From assembly GCA_964030475.1 (NCBI GenBank), contig CAXIPT010000003.1, positions 1,845,058-1,909,057 of the forward strand: DNA of 64,000 bases, given 5' to 3'. A program made the translations under genes and the position numbers. The notes under the pieces were generated by a model. It saw only the letters and a program-made list of their open reading frames with translations, made no database searches and was not told the origin of the DNA. This stretch comes from Tethya wilhelma. Lineage: Eukaryota; Porifera; Demospongiae; Tethyida; Tethyidae. Below are positions 12,481 through 23,611 of this stretch, piece by piece (positions within the stretch are counted from its first letter, which is position 1; every line of letters starts with the position of its first letter).

Positions 12481-13287
12481 ATGGTGAACACTTGTGTAGT
12501 TCCAGGTTGTTCAAGCCGCTCAGACAGGGAGAGACATCTTTCTTTTCATAGACTACCACTTCACAACAAACAGCTGCTGAAAACATGGATTCATAAAATA
12601 GGAAGGAAAAATATGCCAGTCAACTCTAATAGTAGAATTTGTAGCAATCATTTTATTGACTCTAAAGGTAGAAATCTTAGACCAGACGAGTGCCCATCGC
12701 TGAATTTGCCAGTTCTGCCCACTACTGTGTCAAAGTCAACACCTAGACGGCGTCTTATCCGCACCACACCAATACAGTCCACAATGGAGTCTTCCAATGA
12801 TGATTCTGGTGACGATACAGATATACAACCAGTCAGCTCTCTTGACAAAGATGCAGACACTGACTCCATAACCAGTCCTCGTACACTTGAGCTATGTGCA
12901 CTTAGGAAGAGGGTTCTTGAACTGGAACTAGAGGTATGTAGACTTAAAGAGATACTCCCTGCTCAGCTGAGATTAGCATACATACAGCATGATGATGGGA
13001 AGGTATCATTCTATACCGGTTTCCCATCCTATGCTCATCTGATGGCTTGTTTCAACTTTCTTGAGCCTGAAGCTTCACATCTCAAGTATAGAGATTCGTA
13101 CAGTTCTTTGGAATGCAGTAACTTTGGTAGACCTCGCTCTCTTCCTCCCATTGAAGAATTCTTCCTAACAATGGTTCGTCTAAGACTTGCACTTTTTGAG
13201 CAACACTTGGCTGATCTTTTTGGCATATCACAACCTACTGTATCAAGAATTTTTGCAACCTGGATTAACTTTCTTTATTTGAACTGA
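12481..13287 (+). pseudogene. THAP-domain transposase, N-terminal part only
   Basis: 268 codons from a well-placed ATG. The first 80 residues are a THAP (C2CH) zinc finger: C5, C10, C54, H57, with SFHRLP and CSNHF motifs. A helix with coiled-coil character follows (about 140-160). Residues 225-262 resemble the helix-turn-helix that precedes the DDE nuclease in Harbinger/IS5-like transposases (FFLTMVRLRL, FGISQPTVSRIF). The catalytic DDE domain is missing: after 13287 the sequence passes into repeats of ACTGATATTAA and a duplicated LINE piece up to an N. Either a truncated element or an assembly join. Confidence 0.75.
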
Positions 13288-13349
13288 TATTAAACTGATA
13301 TCTTTGATATCTGATATCTTATTGAACTGATATTAAACTGATATCTTTA

Positions 13350-13444
13350 TTCAAACTGATATTAATCTGCAATCTGAGTCAGCTACTAATTTTTTAGGCA
13401 GTGCTCAGGAGGAAACCACCTCCAGTTCCCTGACGGCCTGCTGA
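13350..13444 (+). repeat. Duplicate of the end of the LINE ORF1
   Basis: The sequence from CAAACTGATATTAATCTGCA to CTCCAGTTCCCTGACGGCC is the same as about 17168-17258 in the LINE. It stops at the N at 13445, so it may be a mis-join of LINE copies rather than a real insertion. Confidence 0.8.
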
Positions 13445-13659
13445 NTATCTACATTGAGAGATACACAAGAGAAATAAAAGCGTCCTTGACATAAAAATGG
13501 CATGTTTGAGAAAATGGCTGTTTACATCCAGCATACCCATAACGACACAATACTCATTAGAAAATAAGGGGAAAAGAATATTCAATGGTTGTTTACAACA
13601 TTCTGAGGATAAGTACTAATAATATAGTAGAAAATATGTACTTGAAAAGATACAGTTTT

Positions 13660-13798
13660 GGTAGCTTTTGGGGCACTTACGCAGCCATTCCTCTGAAATT
13701 GTAAACGAAACATATCTTGCCATAGACTGTTCAGATCCGTGATTCAGTTTTGGTATAATTCTCTCATAAATCTCATTTTTCTTGGCTTTAGACTTCAT
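13660..13798 (-). other. Possible first coding exon on the minus strand, divergent from the next gene
   Basis: Starts at an ATG (13798) and is open to a good donor (GGCTGC|GTAAGT near 13676). It encodes a basic then neutral peptide (MKSKAKKNEIYERIIPKL at the start). No following exon is seen before the N at 13445. Unrecognised; possibly part of a two-gene transposon with the ORF at 13991. Confidence 0.3.
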
Positions 13799-13990
13799 TC
13801 TAAGTTTCTTGAAGTGTTCTCCTAACCATGGATATTATAGCTCTCGGAACGGGATTGGAAACACTTCACGTGATGCGTTTGATCTCAGTTTCACCGGAAG
13901 TGGGAAAATTTGTTGGGTGTGGTTTTCAGACAGCTGAGCTGATCAGCTGTTCATTTTCTTGTTCTGATCTGGCAATCGCGAGTCACAAGG

Positions 13991-15029
13991 ATGGAAGATT
14001 CAGTAGCGTTGTTGGAGAGAGCGCTGACGAGTGTTCTTAAAGACAAGGGGTTTCAGTTGCCAACACGAACTGCTAAAGAAGGCCATATTTCTGCTTCACA
14101 AATGCTTGAATGGATACGGGGTAATCGTTCTAAAGCACCAGGCTCTAGTGACACCTCTTGTTTCAGCACTACAAGAATGTTATCGAGGTTTGAGCTTGGA
14201 AAAGAAGGTTGGCAGAGAGAAAATGTGGGGTAAATATTATATCACTAGAACATCCCAAGCCTTTCTCAAAACGTGGGTGTTACTCATGAAACAGACACTG
14301 GAAAAACAGTTGGCATCCCCCATATTTTACCAGCATGTCACTGATGTGATGTTTAAGGAGCTAGTCAAGCATAACACACCAATTGATCCTGTACCAAACC
14401 CAGAATCGAAGCAAGTAGCTGAACTGACTTATCAGGAGGCCAATGCTCTCCATTATGTGGCTGGTTACGTGATCCGAGAACTACAAAAACGGCTGAGCAA
14501 GAAGAAGAAAACAAATGGAGAGCAGAAACAGAATCACGACAAAGAACAGATCTCTTTAGATGAAGAACTGAAGCTCTGTTTGATAGAACTAGAAGAGGAC
14601 GATGACTATGAAGAATTAAATGATCCATCATCAGATTGGACTGCTCAGGTGAACAGAGGAGGCCTGTATTTTATCAACAATGAGACGTATTCATTTTTCC
14701 ATGCTATGGAAATGAGAGTCCGGAAACATCTAACGATAGAAAGTGCTAGCTCCATATCTGAAGGTTTCAAAGAGCAACTCATCAAGAGCATTGCCAGTGA
14801 TGACGATGTACTCTTCTATTGGAGCATAGTATCTCAGGCATGGGACGAAGATGTAGAAAAAAAGTTGATGCAGATGATGATAGAACTGTGGGTGACGATA
14901 AGAGGGTTCTCCTTTGCTCGTTCGTGGATGGAGATTTATAAACAGAGACAAAAGAAAACTACCCAGAAGTCCAAAGGAGTACGAAAACAGCTAATTGGTC
15001 AGAAGAGCAGCAGTACGGAATCCAAGTAA
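13991..15029 (+). pseudogene. Transposon-derived protein, frameshifted
   Basis: The N-terminus (MEDSVALLERALTSVLKD) is read from 13991. Near 14130-14170 the frame changes, and the rest (LVSALQECYRGLSLEKK onward, to TAA at 15029) is read in another frame, so the copy carries at least one frameshift. Features are HYVAGYVIREL, then a Lys/Glu-rich acidic loop, a WTAQVNRGGLYFI motif and a basic tail (RQKKTTQKSKGVRKQL). The pairing of YVAGYV and RGGL is typical of C-terminal regions of domesticated or transposon-encoded P/THAP9-like proteins. I do not recognise a catalytic domain. Its neighbour on the other strand is clear transposase. Confidence 0.5.
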
Positions 15030-15161
15030 ACTGGACACACTCACACACAACATTATTTTGTTAGAAAACTTTTTGATTGCTCATAATAATTATTATAACA
15101 TTGAATGTTGTGTGATGTATAGAAAAAGCAGAACAAAACTAATCATTAAGGTTGATAGTAA

Positions 15162-15560
15162 TTATCTGAGAAAATACAATAACGTATACTGGTGACGACT
15201 ACTTGTTCTTGTGAACAGAACGTTTCTGAAGTGGTCTGTTGTCAGCTTCAGTGAGAACCCTAGTCTTTGACGGTGACTCGTCGGTGAGGTATTACCACGG
15301 CAATTTCCTTTTGTGACACTGCAAAATGTGTTCACAACTCTCAAGACCTGTGTGTTGTTCAAAAATTCCTTCACATTCGGGTTGTCATGAGTACCACCCT
15401 TCTGTCGCTGACAACCAAAAAACTTTTCGATCGGATCTTGGCAGAGTTTTCTGCTAAGAAAAGCTTTCACACCAGGAATCTTGAATAGGAACCTCACAAG
15501 GTCAACAAAGGATTTAGCTGTACAATGATGATTAATGATGTTGTAAAATGCATGACACAA
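15162..15560 (-). pseudogene. P-element/THAP9-like transposase, C-terminal fragment
   Basis: Contains DPIEKFFGCQRQKGGTHDNP followed by VKEFLNNTQVLRVVNTFC, a signature that in my knowledge marks the C-terminal part of P-element-related transposases in invertebrates. Only about 120 codons remain, with no catalytic Asp-rich part or THAP finger. It is tail-to-tail with the ORF ending at 15029. Fragment, presumably inactive. Confidence 0.65.
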
Positions 15561-15579
15561 GGACTAAGTTTAAATTTAG

Positions 15580-16110
15580 ACAAGTAGTAAAAATTTTAAA
15601 AAATAAGCAGTGTAGGAATGGGCAGTGCGGTAAAAAGTATTGGAACAAGGATGGTCTCAATTTCGGCACATGACTACTTCATTTTCATTTTTGATCCCTT
15701 ATTGCTAATTGTCGTAAATGGTTCACAGAATGATCTGTATACTTGAATAGCTGATCACATACTAATGGTTCAAATTTCTACTAATCTTATCACTTAGCTA
15801 ATAAGTGGAACAAACTATGGCAGGCAGGATTAAATTACTGGCCAAGACTTGGGCACAAAAAATGAAGTAGTCATGTGCCGAAATTGAGACCATCCTTGTT
15901 CCAATACTTTTTACCGCACTGCCCATTCCTACACTGCTTATTTTTTTAAATTTTTACTACTTGTTCATTCACTTTTTCAACACTACAGTGAGGAGACTAT
16001 CAGAGACTGGTTAGTCCCTACAAAAAGTTATCTGAGTAGAAGCTATATACATTGGCTGCTAGGGTAGCTAATGCGCATGCGCATAATAATGCCACGTGGA
16101 TAATCAATGA
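15580..16110 (+). repeat. Composite repeat, copy C
   Basis: Both terminal blocks are present (15580-15690 and 15860-15963, inverted), then the first part of the tail with TGCGCATGCGCA (16072) and CACGTG (16093). The tail is cut at about 16110, where the LINE begins, so the LINE probably inserted into it. Confidence 0.9.
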
Positions 16111-16161
16111 CTAATCAATGAGTGTAGTAGGTATATAGTAAACAGTGTACTTTGGTTAAGT

Positions 16162-17262
16162 ATGCCAAGAACTAATGCCAACCCGAAGAAAACTGCATCT
16201 GTGGCTACTGCTGCTCTCTGTGATCTGTGCGATGGTCAATTCAAACCGCAGGAGCAAAAGTTACTTTGTGAAGGTACTTGCAACAAATTTTTCCACCGAT
16301 ATTGTGCAGGTATCTCCAACAGTTGTTTTGCCGACCTTCAAGCAAGCTCCACTCCGTTCGTCTGCCTTGTGTGCACGCAGCAACTGCACAAAGCTGAGCT
16401 GTCTAATTTACACTCCTTGATAGAGACCCTGAAGGCTGAACTTGAGAACTATAAGCAGAAAGACACACAAGTTGAGGTGCTAAAGGCTGAAGTCGCCGAG
16501 CTCAAGCAAGCAGCAGTAAAGGAAGGACCTATTGCTGGATCACGGCCAACGAAGGGAGGAGCTGATGGCTCCTGGAGTGAAGTAGTTCGAAGAAAAAAGC
16601 GCCCCGTCAATAAATCTCTGAGGTCAAGATCAACTCCCAGTGTTACTGTAACAGAAAAGCAGAGCAGCAAACAAACGGCTAGCAGTTCAATCCTTTCTTC
16701 TTCCCCTAGAGGTGAGCAAAATCATCATAATGGTAATTTTCTAAATAACACCCAGAAAACTCAAGTAGAAGGTGCAAGGAAGATTTGGGGTACAATGAAA
16801 GAGACCAGTGTTAGGGCTGTGAAGGGGATTCTGTCTAGATTAAGCACTATAAAGTCCAGCTATAAGATCAAACGTAAGTACCAAACTGGTACTCGCTCAC
16901 ACAAACCCAGGTGGTGGTTTATCATTCATGCTGATGAGCCCGAGCTGGTCAAGCTTGAATCTGAATGGTCTCAAATCTCAGATCATACATTATGGCAAAT
17001 ACTACCATGTTTTAAGCATGTTAGTGCAACTCAGGTTGATGGTAGTGTTATAGGAGCTACTCAGCAAAGCAAAGTTTGTGGCGAGCAACCCCTTTTTGAG
17101 GAATCTGAAGGTGGTACATCAAACATTAATACTAGCTCTCATGTAGACTGTGACAGTGAATGCTCTATTCAAACTGATATTAATCTGCAATCTGAGTCAG
17201 CTACTAATTTTTTAGGCAGTGCTCAGGAGGAAACCACCTCCAGTTCCCTGACGGCCGGCTGA
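16162..17262 (+). CDS. LINE ORF1 with PHD-type zinc finger
   Basis: 366 codons. Residues about 19-72 hold a Cys/His cluster of PHD type (CDLCDGQF, CEGTCNKFFHRYC, FVCLVC). A predicted coiled coil follows (LIETLKAELENYKQKDTQVE onward), then a basic segment (VVRRKKRPVNKS) likely to bind nucleic acid. Such ORF1 proteins package element RNA in CR1/L2-like LINEs. The frame is open and ends at TGA just before ORF2. Its last 90 bases are duplicated at 13350-13444. Confidence 0.8.
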   Translation: MPRTNANPKKTASVATAALCDLCDGQFKPQEQKLLCEGTCNKFFHRYCAGISNSCFADLQASSTPFVCLVCTQQLHKAELSNLHSLIETLKAELENYKQKDTQVEVLKAEVAELKQAAVKEGPIAGSRPTKGGADGSWSEVVRRKKRPVNKSLRSRSTPSVTVTEKQSSKQTASSSILSSSPRGEQNHHNGNFLNNTQKTQVEGARKIWGTMKETSVRAVKGILSRLSTIKSSYKIKRKYQTGTRSHKPRWWFIIHADEPELVKLESEWSQISDHTLWQILPCFKHVSATQVDGSVIGATQQSKVCGEQPLFEESEGGTSNINTSSHVDCDSECSIQTDINLQSESATNFLGSAQEETTSSSLTAG

Positions 17263-17266
17263 ACAG

Positions 17267-18709
17267 TTCCAACTTATGCATTTTTTATTTTAATGTCTGT
17301 AGTTTGTTACCTAAAATTGATTGTCTCAGAACAATTTTTACATTACACTCTCCCCAAATTGTTTGTATTGTTGAGTCTTGGCTAGATGAAAGCATTCTTG
17401 ATGGTGAGATTTGTGTTCAGGCCGGCCCGGCTATTCACATTGTCGCCTCGATCGTTCCAGACATGGAGGTGGTATCTTAATTTATGTAAGCAATACACTT
17501 AATTACAACATTGTATTCAAAGGTTCTGCCCACTTTGAATTTCTAGTGATTTCTATTTGTTCTAACAATGTACCTCACCCTGGCTTCACAATTGCTTTGT
17601 TCTATAGACCACCTAGTTCTGACTCTTCTTTACTTGAATTACTTTTTTCTACTTTAGGAACTATTTTTGTATCATGCTCCCCTAAGTTCTGTTTGTTAGG
17701 TGACTTTAATGTCAATTTTTTAACTAAAAATACCACATTATACCATAAGCTTACTTCAATTGTGTCTTCATTTAACCTAACTCAAATAGTTAATGAACCA
17801 ACTCGTGTTACCTCTCATTCAGTCACACTTATAGATCTCGTTTTTGTGTCATCTCTTATTTCTATTCATTTTTGTGAAACTGTCCCCCCCCTGGAGAATG
17901 CAGACCACAATGGCTTAAAATTATCGTTTGCATCTCATCTAGCAAAACATTCACATGAAGCAATTCCGAGAAAGGTCTGGAGGTATGCAAATGCTGATTG
18001 GGATAGAGCAAATGAACTTTTAAGTTTGATTGAATGGGATGAAATTCTACCACTTGATGGTGATGTTGATGAATGCTGGCGTATCTGTAAACATTACTAC
18101 TTGCAAGTTTTGGAATTGTGTATCCCTCATGCTACAGCCAAAATTAAGACAACCCCCTGTGCACCTTGGATCAATAAGCAGATTCTAAATGCCATCAAGA
18201 AAAGAGATGCACTGTTTCGTGCAGCTAAGAAATCTGGTAATCCATTAGACCATAACAAGTACCTAAAAAAGAGGAACCAGGTTGTTTCCTTGGTCCGAGA
18301 ACATAAGCGTGTATTCTTCAACCAGAATCTCAATAATGCTGATGTCAAAACATTCTGGAAAACTGTTCGAACACTCAATCAGGATCATTGTTCAGCGATA
18401 CCTACATTAAATGATGGTATCAATCCTACAGAATCTAGCTTGGACAAGGCAGTTGCTCTCAACAACTATTTCCACTCGTGTTTTAACCACAGTTCCCATC
18501 CTCTTCCTTCCTTTTTATCACCTAGTGCACTTGCTGAGTTACCATCATGTAACTATCCTTCAGAATTTCTCTGCACTGAAGAAAGAGTTTTTGAGTTATT
18601 ATCAGGTCTTGACGTAACTAAATCCACTGGTAATGATCAAATATCTGCAAGAATGTTAAAATTCACTGCATCAAGCATTGCTTATCCTTTATATACAAAA
18701 ATTTTTTAA
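17267..18709 (+). pseudogene. LINE ORF2, apurinic-type endonuclease half
   Basis: The first part (YFNVCSLLPKID, VESWLDESIL) is in one frame up to about 17415. The rest (RHGGGILIYVSN, ALFYRPPSSD, LLGDFNVNFL, ENADHNGLKLSF) is read from 17411 in another, so there is one frameshift. The GDFN and DH motifs are the catalytic signature of the exonuclease-endonuclease-phosphatase fold that nicks target DNA. After the domain a linker (KKRDALFRAAKKSGN) typical of these elements leads to the reverse transcriptase. It ends at a premature stop at 18709. Confidence 0.8.
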
Positions 18710-18789
18710 CATCTCCATTTCCACTGGTGTCTTTCCATCTGATTGCAAACAAGCCAGAGTAACTCCGATTCCAAAAGGATTAAATAAAT

Positions 18790-20095
18790 CACTACCTTCA
18801 GGTTATTGACCAATATCGGTTTTGCCTATAATTAAGCAAAGTACTAGAAAGACATGTCAAGGAAATAGTTGAGGATTTTTTATGTAAGCATTCTCCGATA
18901 TCTTCAAAACAGTGGGGGTTCATGGTAAATTGTTCTACTGTTTCTGCTCTAATTAGAGTGGTTGATGACTGGCAAAGAGCCTTAGATCAAGGACATGAAG
19001 TATGTGTTGTTTTCTTTGACGTGTCTAAAGCATTTGACACTGTGTCACACTCATTACTAATCATCAAATTATTTGAACTGGGCCTGGATCCATACCTCTT
19101 ACGATGGATTAGTAACTATTTATCTAATAGGACACAGTACGTTGGTGTTGATGGAGTAAATTCCCACACACTTCCAGTTGTATCAGGAGTACCACAAGGG
19201 TCTGTTTTAGGCCCTCTGCTGTTCATAACTTACATTAATGATGTTGCTGCTGTGACTTCTCCTGGAAATGAGCTCAATATGTTTGCTGACGACATAGCTC
19301 TCTATCGTATTATTAAATGTAAGTCTGACTACAAGCATTTGCAATCTGATGTCAACTCTGTTGCTAACTTCATTGAAAATAAAGATCTTAAACTAAATGC
19401 TTCTAAGTGTAAACTGCTTTTCATCACAAGAAAGCGTACAGCATCCTGTTCTCCACCACAGCTTACCATACACGGTTGTAATCTTGAGCAAGTTAACAAC
19501 TACAAATATCTTGGTGTAACCATCACGTCTGATCTTTCCTGGTCTCTACATATAAATAACTGTTGTAACAAGACCAGAAAACTTGTGGGATTATTGTATA
19601 GGCGATTTTATCAATATTCCTCTCCTTCAACAATGACAAAGCTCTATACATCGTTTATCCGTCCCCACTTGGAGTACGCTTCCATTGTATGGAATCCAAC
19701 ATTCAATGCAGGCATTTCGCAGCTGGAGGATGTACAAAAATTTGCCTTAAGAGTATGTTTCCGAACCTGGGATACTAGTTATAATGAATTATTGGCAAAT
19801 TCAAATCTACCATCTTTGGAAGCACGCAGAATGCAATCTTGTTTGTGTCATCTGTTCAAAATAGTCAAGGGATTCACTGATTTTCCAGATGCACCATTAC
19901 ATCCATAATTATGAGCACCAGCACAACACTCGTTCATTGACAAATCACTCACTTTGTCTACCTCACTGTAGAACTCGTTCCTACCAATCCTCATTCTTTC
20001 CAAGTACCATCTCACTGTGGAACACTCTACCCAGGGAACTTGTCGAATGTGACTCGTTAAGTACTTTTAAACGTAATGTTCTGTCTAACTTGTAA
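18790..20095 (+). pseudogene. LINE ORF2, reverse transcriptase half
   Basis: Motifs in order: FFDVSKAFDTVSHSLL, SGVPQGSVLGPLLF, then MFADDIALYR (FADD in place of the usual YADD), then NYKYLGVTI. The main open stretch is 18922-19908. The last part (LWNTLPRELVECDSL and a short tail to 20095) is in a shifted frame. Upstream, 18710-18920 contains stops within recognisable reverse-transcriptase palm sequence. Not functional as a single polypeptide. Confidence 0.85.
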
Positions 20096-20201
20096 ATGTT
20101 TTTGCTGTTTCCCATTTGTTTGTTGTTGGGTACTTGTACAAATAGCATTTGCTAACTATGTATCCATGCATTGTTATTATTATGCAGAAATTTTATAGAA
20201 A

Positions 20202-20274
20202 NNNNNNNNNNNNNNNNNNNNNNNNNNNNNNNNNNNNNNNNNNNNNNNNNNNNNNNNNNNNNNNNNNNNNNNNN
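20202..20274. other. Assembly gap of 73 N
   Basis: Run of undetermined bases between the LINE 3' tail and repeat copy D. Confidence 1.
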
Positions 20275-20672
20275 AGTAGTGTAGGAATGGGCAGTGCGGT
20301 AAAAAGTATTGGAACAAGGCATGTCTCAATTTCGGCACATGACTACTTCATTTTTTATGCCCATGCAACTCTTGGCCGGCAGTCCAGCCTCTTAAGTTGC
20401 ATGCCTGCATGCCATGTTATGGTTTATTTCACTGCTTAGCCAACTTATTAGTAGGAATTCGAACCAATGCAAATAATATAAGCTCTCAGTATATATAGTA
20501 GTACAGATCTTTGCATCTATGACACTGATGATTCATATTAGGGATCAATTTAGAATAAATCATCAAAAATGAAGTAGTCATGTGCCGAAATTGAGACATG
20601 CCTTGTTCCAATACTTTTTACCGCACTGCCCATTCCTACACTACTCATTTTTTTGAAATTTTTACTACTTGT
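20275..20672 (+). repeat. Composite repeat, copy D, terminal blocks only
   Basis: The left block starts at the gap edge and the right inverted block ends at about 20672. The tail is absent, showing that the block-to-block unit can exist on its own. Confidence 0.9.
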
Positions 20673-21024
20673 TAAATATGTATAATTACCCTCTGACACT
20701 GTATGTTGAGCAAGCCTGCATGGCATCACCGTTTTTCTCCTTGTTTCAAGTCTGCCTATCTTGCTGTTGGGCGTTTGAGTTCTCAAAAACACGTGCACAC
20801 TCTAAACTCATGCACATGCGTGAGTAATCAGTGCATGGTACATGGTACGGGTCGATCATTATGTTAGCTAGAATTTAACAGGCGAACACACACGCAAGAT
20901 CCAACGATGACAGACAGACGCACCCAACGTACTACTATAGCTATCTAGGGCTCACTCAGACTCACCCCAATACTGATTATAGATCTGCCATGGTGTAACT
21001 GTAGATAAGTTGGTGGTGCACTAA
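20673..21024. other. Intergenic DNA, nothing recognised
   Basis: No supported gene. A GGGCTCACTCAGACTCACCCC phrase near 20948 resembles ends of the element at 61.4-62.1 kb. Confidence 0.4.
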
Positions 21025-21285
21025 AGTTGAAATGTTCAACATATGCCGAGATATGTTCCAGCTCTAATAAGAGCCCACCTCAGAAAATGAAGTTCCTAAA
21101 TATTATGCAGTGTCTAAATGAATTCCTTGTTCTACATCATTGTGGTCTAGATTCAATTGCTTTCACCAACTGGCTGCTGGAAATCATAATGATTAACCGC
21201 TGAAGGAGCTAATAATTATTGGGCTCACTATGTATTACAGGGGAGAGAGGATTAGTGAAACTTCTTCACTCATGCTATATTCAGT
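21025..21285 (+). pseudogene. Relic of an NLR leucine-rich-repeat region
   Basis: The DNA aligns by eye with 8215-8460 of the intact NLR: CTAATAAGAGCCCACCTCAG matches CTAATAAAAGCCCACTTCAA, TGTGGTCTAGATTC matches TGTGGTCTAAATTC, and GGGAGAGAGGATTAGTGAAA matches GGAGGGAGGATTAGCGAAA. Gaps and stops destroy the frame. It shows that at least one more NLR copy once lay here. Confidence 0.7.
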
Positions 21286-21329
21286 CGGCTCTAGCTAGCA
21301 CTTACAAGAGTTGAATGTATAAGAGGTAC

Positions 21330-21531
21330 TACCGTATAGCCGGAAAATTTGGCGAGAATTTAATTTGGCGGATTGAGCCTAAGTTTGAATTTGGCGGAGC
21401 GAGCTGTATCACATGTGCGCACGCGTAAAAAGGCTGCTGCAGAATACATGCGCGAAAAAATATTGGCGGATTTTAATTTAGCGGTACTAAGTCCCATCCG
21501 CCAATCCGCCAAATTTTCCGGCTATACGGTA
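21330..21531. mobile_element. Small inverted-repeat element, CCGTATAGCC family
   Basis: The termini CCGTATAGCCGGAAAATTTG and its complement are near perfect and flanked by TA on both sides. About 200 bases, no coding capacity. Relatives occur at 27908, 29653 and 39672. Confidence 0.85.
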
Positions 21532-22062
21532 TAATGTAGAGTGGTGTACATGCCGCAAACTGTGAATACTTGAATTATATGCAAAACTTGAAGTGTTTGT
21601 GATAGTGGAGCCCAGAGAATTGTGATCTATTACTTAAGCTCTTTTTGCTGCAGTAAGTAAAGTCTAAGATTGTAGCTACAATTTAATTAATAGCAACTGA
21701 GAATCATATACAGTATTAGGCTCGTCAGTTACAATGCATAGAAGATGGCCCGCAGGCATTACAAGACTGATCGTCTAGCTAATCAGTTATTAGACATAGC
21801 TACCTGTTACATAGAGCTTTTCTCCGGCTTTACATTGACAGTCTTCAATGCTCTTACATGTCACTGAATATGGAAAAAGGGTTATTACTTTATAGCAAAA
21901 CTCGAGCTCCACCGGTGCAAAATCTGCAGAATCAGTCACTCAAATCAGTGGTATCATAGGCCAACCAACTTCACTGTCATGCAAAGGATTTACCTTCTGA
22001 CTGAATGCGTTATGCATGAAGTCGAGCGAGGCATACCGCAGTAAAAAGAGAATTATAATAAA
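21532..22062. other. Intergenic DNA, nothing recognised
   Basis: No supported gene or repeat. Confidence 0.4.
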
Positions 22063-23077
22063 TATAGTAAAAATTTCAAAAAAATAAATAGTGTAGGAAT
22101 GGGCAGTGCGGTAAAAAGTATTGGAACAAGGGATGTCTCAATTTCGGCACATGACTACTTCATTTTATTCTTCAAAGTTATTCCTCATATGGATCCTCAA
22201 TGTCGTAAATGCAATGATCTCAATGTACAATAGTACCAAAGCTTATTATTGCATTGGTTCAAATTCCTATGATCAGTTAACTAAGCAGTTGAGTAATATA
22301 AATTAACTAAATAACAGACAGGTAACTTAAACTGGACTGCCAGCCAAGAGTTGGGTATAAAAATGAAGTAGTCATGTGCCGAAATTGAGACATCCCTTGT
22401 TCCAATACTTTTTACCGCACTGCCCATTCTTACACTATTTATTTTTTTGAAATTTTTACTACTTGTTCATTCACTTTTTTCAACACTACAGTGTGGAGAC
22501 TATCAGAGATTTTAATAGTCCCTACAAAAAGCTTGAGCAGGTAGAACAGGCAGCCTGGGTAATGCGCATGCGCATCATGCATAATAATGCCACGTGGATA
22601 AATAATGACCTTTGAACTCTACCTACAAAGATAGCTGAATTGAAGTACATGAATTTGTACACTAAGTTTCAAAGCTTTCTAGTTTTTGTTCTAGCCTATT
22701 TATGATGAAAATGAGTATCAAGGAATGTAGTACCTATAAAATGAAGTTACTTTGTGCTGTCAAAGTTGGCTCAACACATTCTGGTTCTCTGGAAATGCTT
22801 TTCAAGTAAGTCAGTTAGGAAGGAAGTACGTACGTAAGTAAGAACAAAAAATGGCACTATTGTGGCTTCCCAGTAGCGCTTTCTACAAGTGCTGAGGAAA
22901 GTTTCTGTAAGTTTTAGGCCTTGCATACAATTGGTATTCTGTCATAGAGAGCGTTTGAGCAAGTTTGAAGACTCTACTTTGTTTTGCTAGATTTTTATGA
23001 TCATAAACATTTTGTATTATGTCTATGGGACAGGCGGCCCATTCCTACTATACGTAGACTACTACCGTACGTATGAT
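22063..23077 (+). repeat. Composite repeat, copy E (nearly complete)
   Basis: Left block 22063-22165, right block about 22363-22471, tail to the TACGTA palindrome at about 23077. It carries TGCGCATGCGCA (22563), CACGTG (22591) and TGACCTTTGAACT (22606). The best full-length plus-strand copy in the window. Confidence 0.9.
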
Positions 23078-23611
23078 ACTGTGGACAGTCGCACGGTCAT
23101 GAGCCGTTCTATGAATTGAGCCATTTATCTTTATGACAGAAATAGTAGATAACGTCTGTATATGTGTTATTTATCTTACTTACAAAACGAATCCATCAAA
23201 CATCTTTGAGTACTGCATGACGCCGAGTCTGAGTCTTGAACTGCACTGCATGCCGCTGCCATGGGTTGTCTTGTGCAAAATTACTTTGTGCAATTCGTAA
23301 AATTAGAAAATGCTAACTCAGCATTTCGTTAGATTACACGTGTTCTTGGAATCATCCGACTAGACTGACCTCAAGCAAGAAAACATCAAGCAGCAAAGAA
23401 AAGTTAGTTAGTATATATCTGATTATCATCTTTATCTACGGGTTAGTATTACAAGGACTGATAATGCATGTTACTCCAATACATTCAGGCATAGATACTG
23501 TACTCACTGGATTCAACTTGCCCTGACTGACTAGGCTTCCATGACAGAGTCACTCTAATCATTTTCTATGGTCTAATTTTTGCATGAAAATTCTGTTAAT
23601 GTAGACAAATC
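23078..23611. other. 5' flank of the glycerol kinase gene
   Basis: No feature beyond a likely promoter/5' UTR; no clear TATA box. Confidence 0.4.

Larger units (their letters stand above)
16140..20150 (+). mobile_element. Non-LTR retrotransposon of CR1/L2-like organisation, broken
   Basis: The order is PHD-finger ORF1, then endonuclease plus reverse transcriptase ORF2, then a 3' tail running into the 73-base gap at 20202. ORF2 has several frame breaks (near 17420, 18710-18920 and 19895), so the copy is dead. The 5' end lies inside composite repeat C. The 3' end cannot be determined. Confidence 0.85.

Noticed and set aside
20149..20798. Open frames with the peptide [21 protein letters not shown] (also at 11191 and 22121)
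   Set aside because: They are translations of the terminal block of the dispersed repeat and occur in whichever copy happens to be open.
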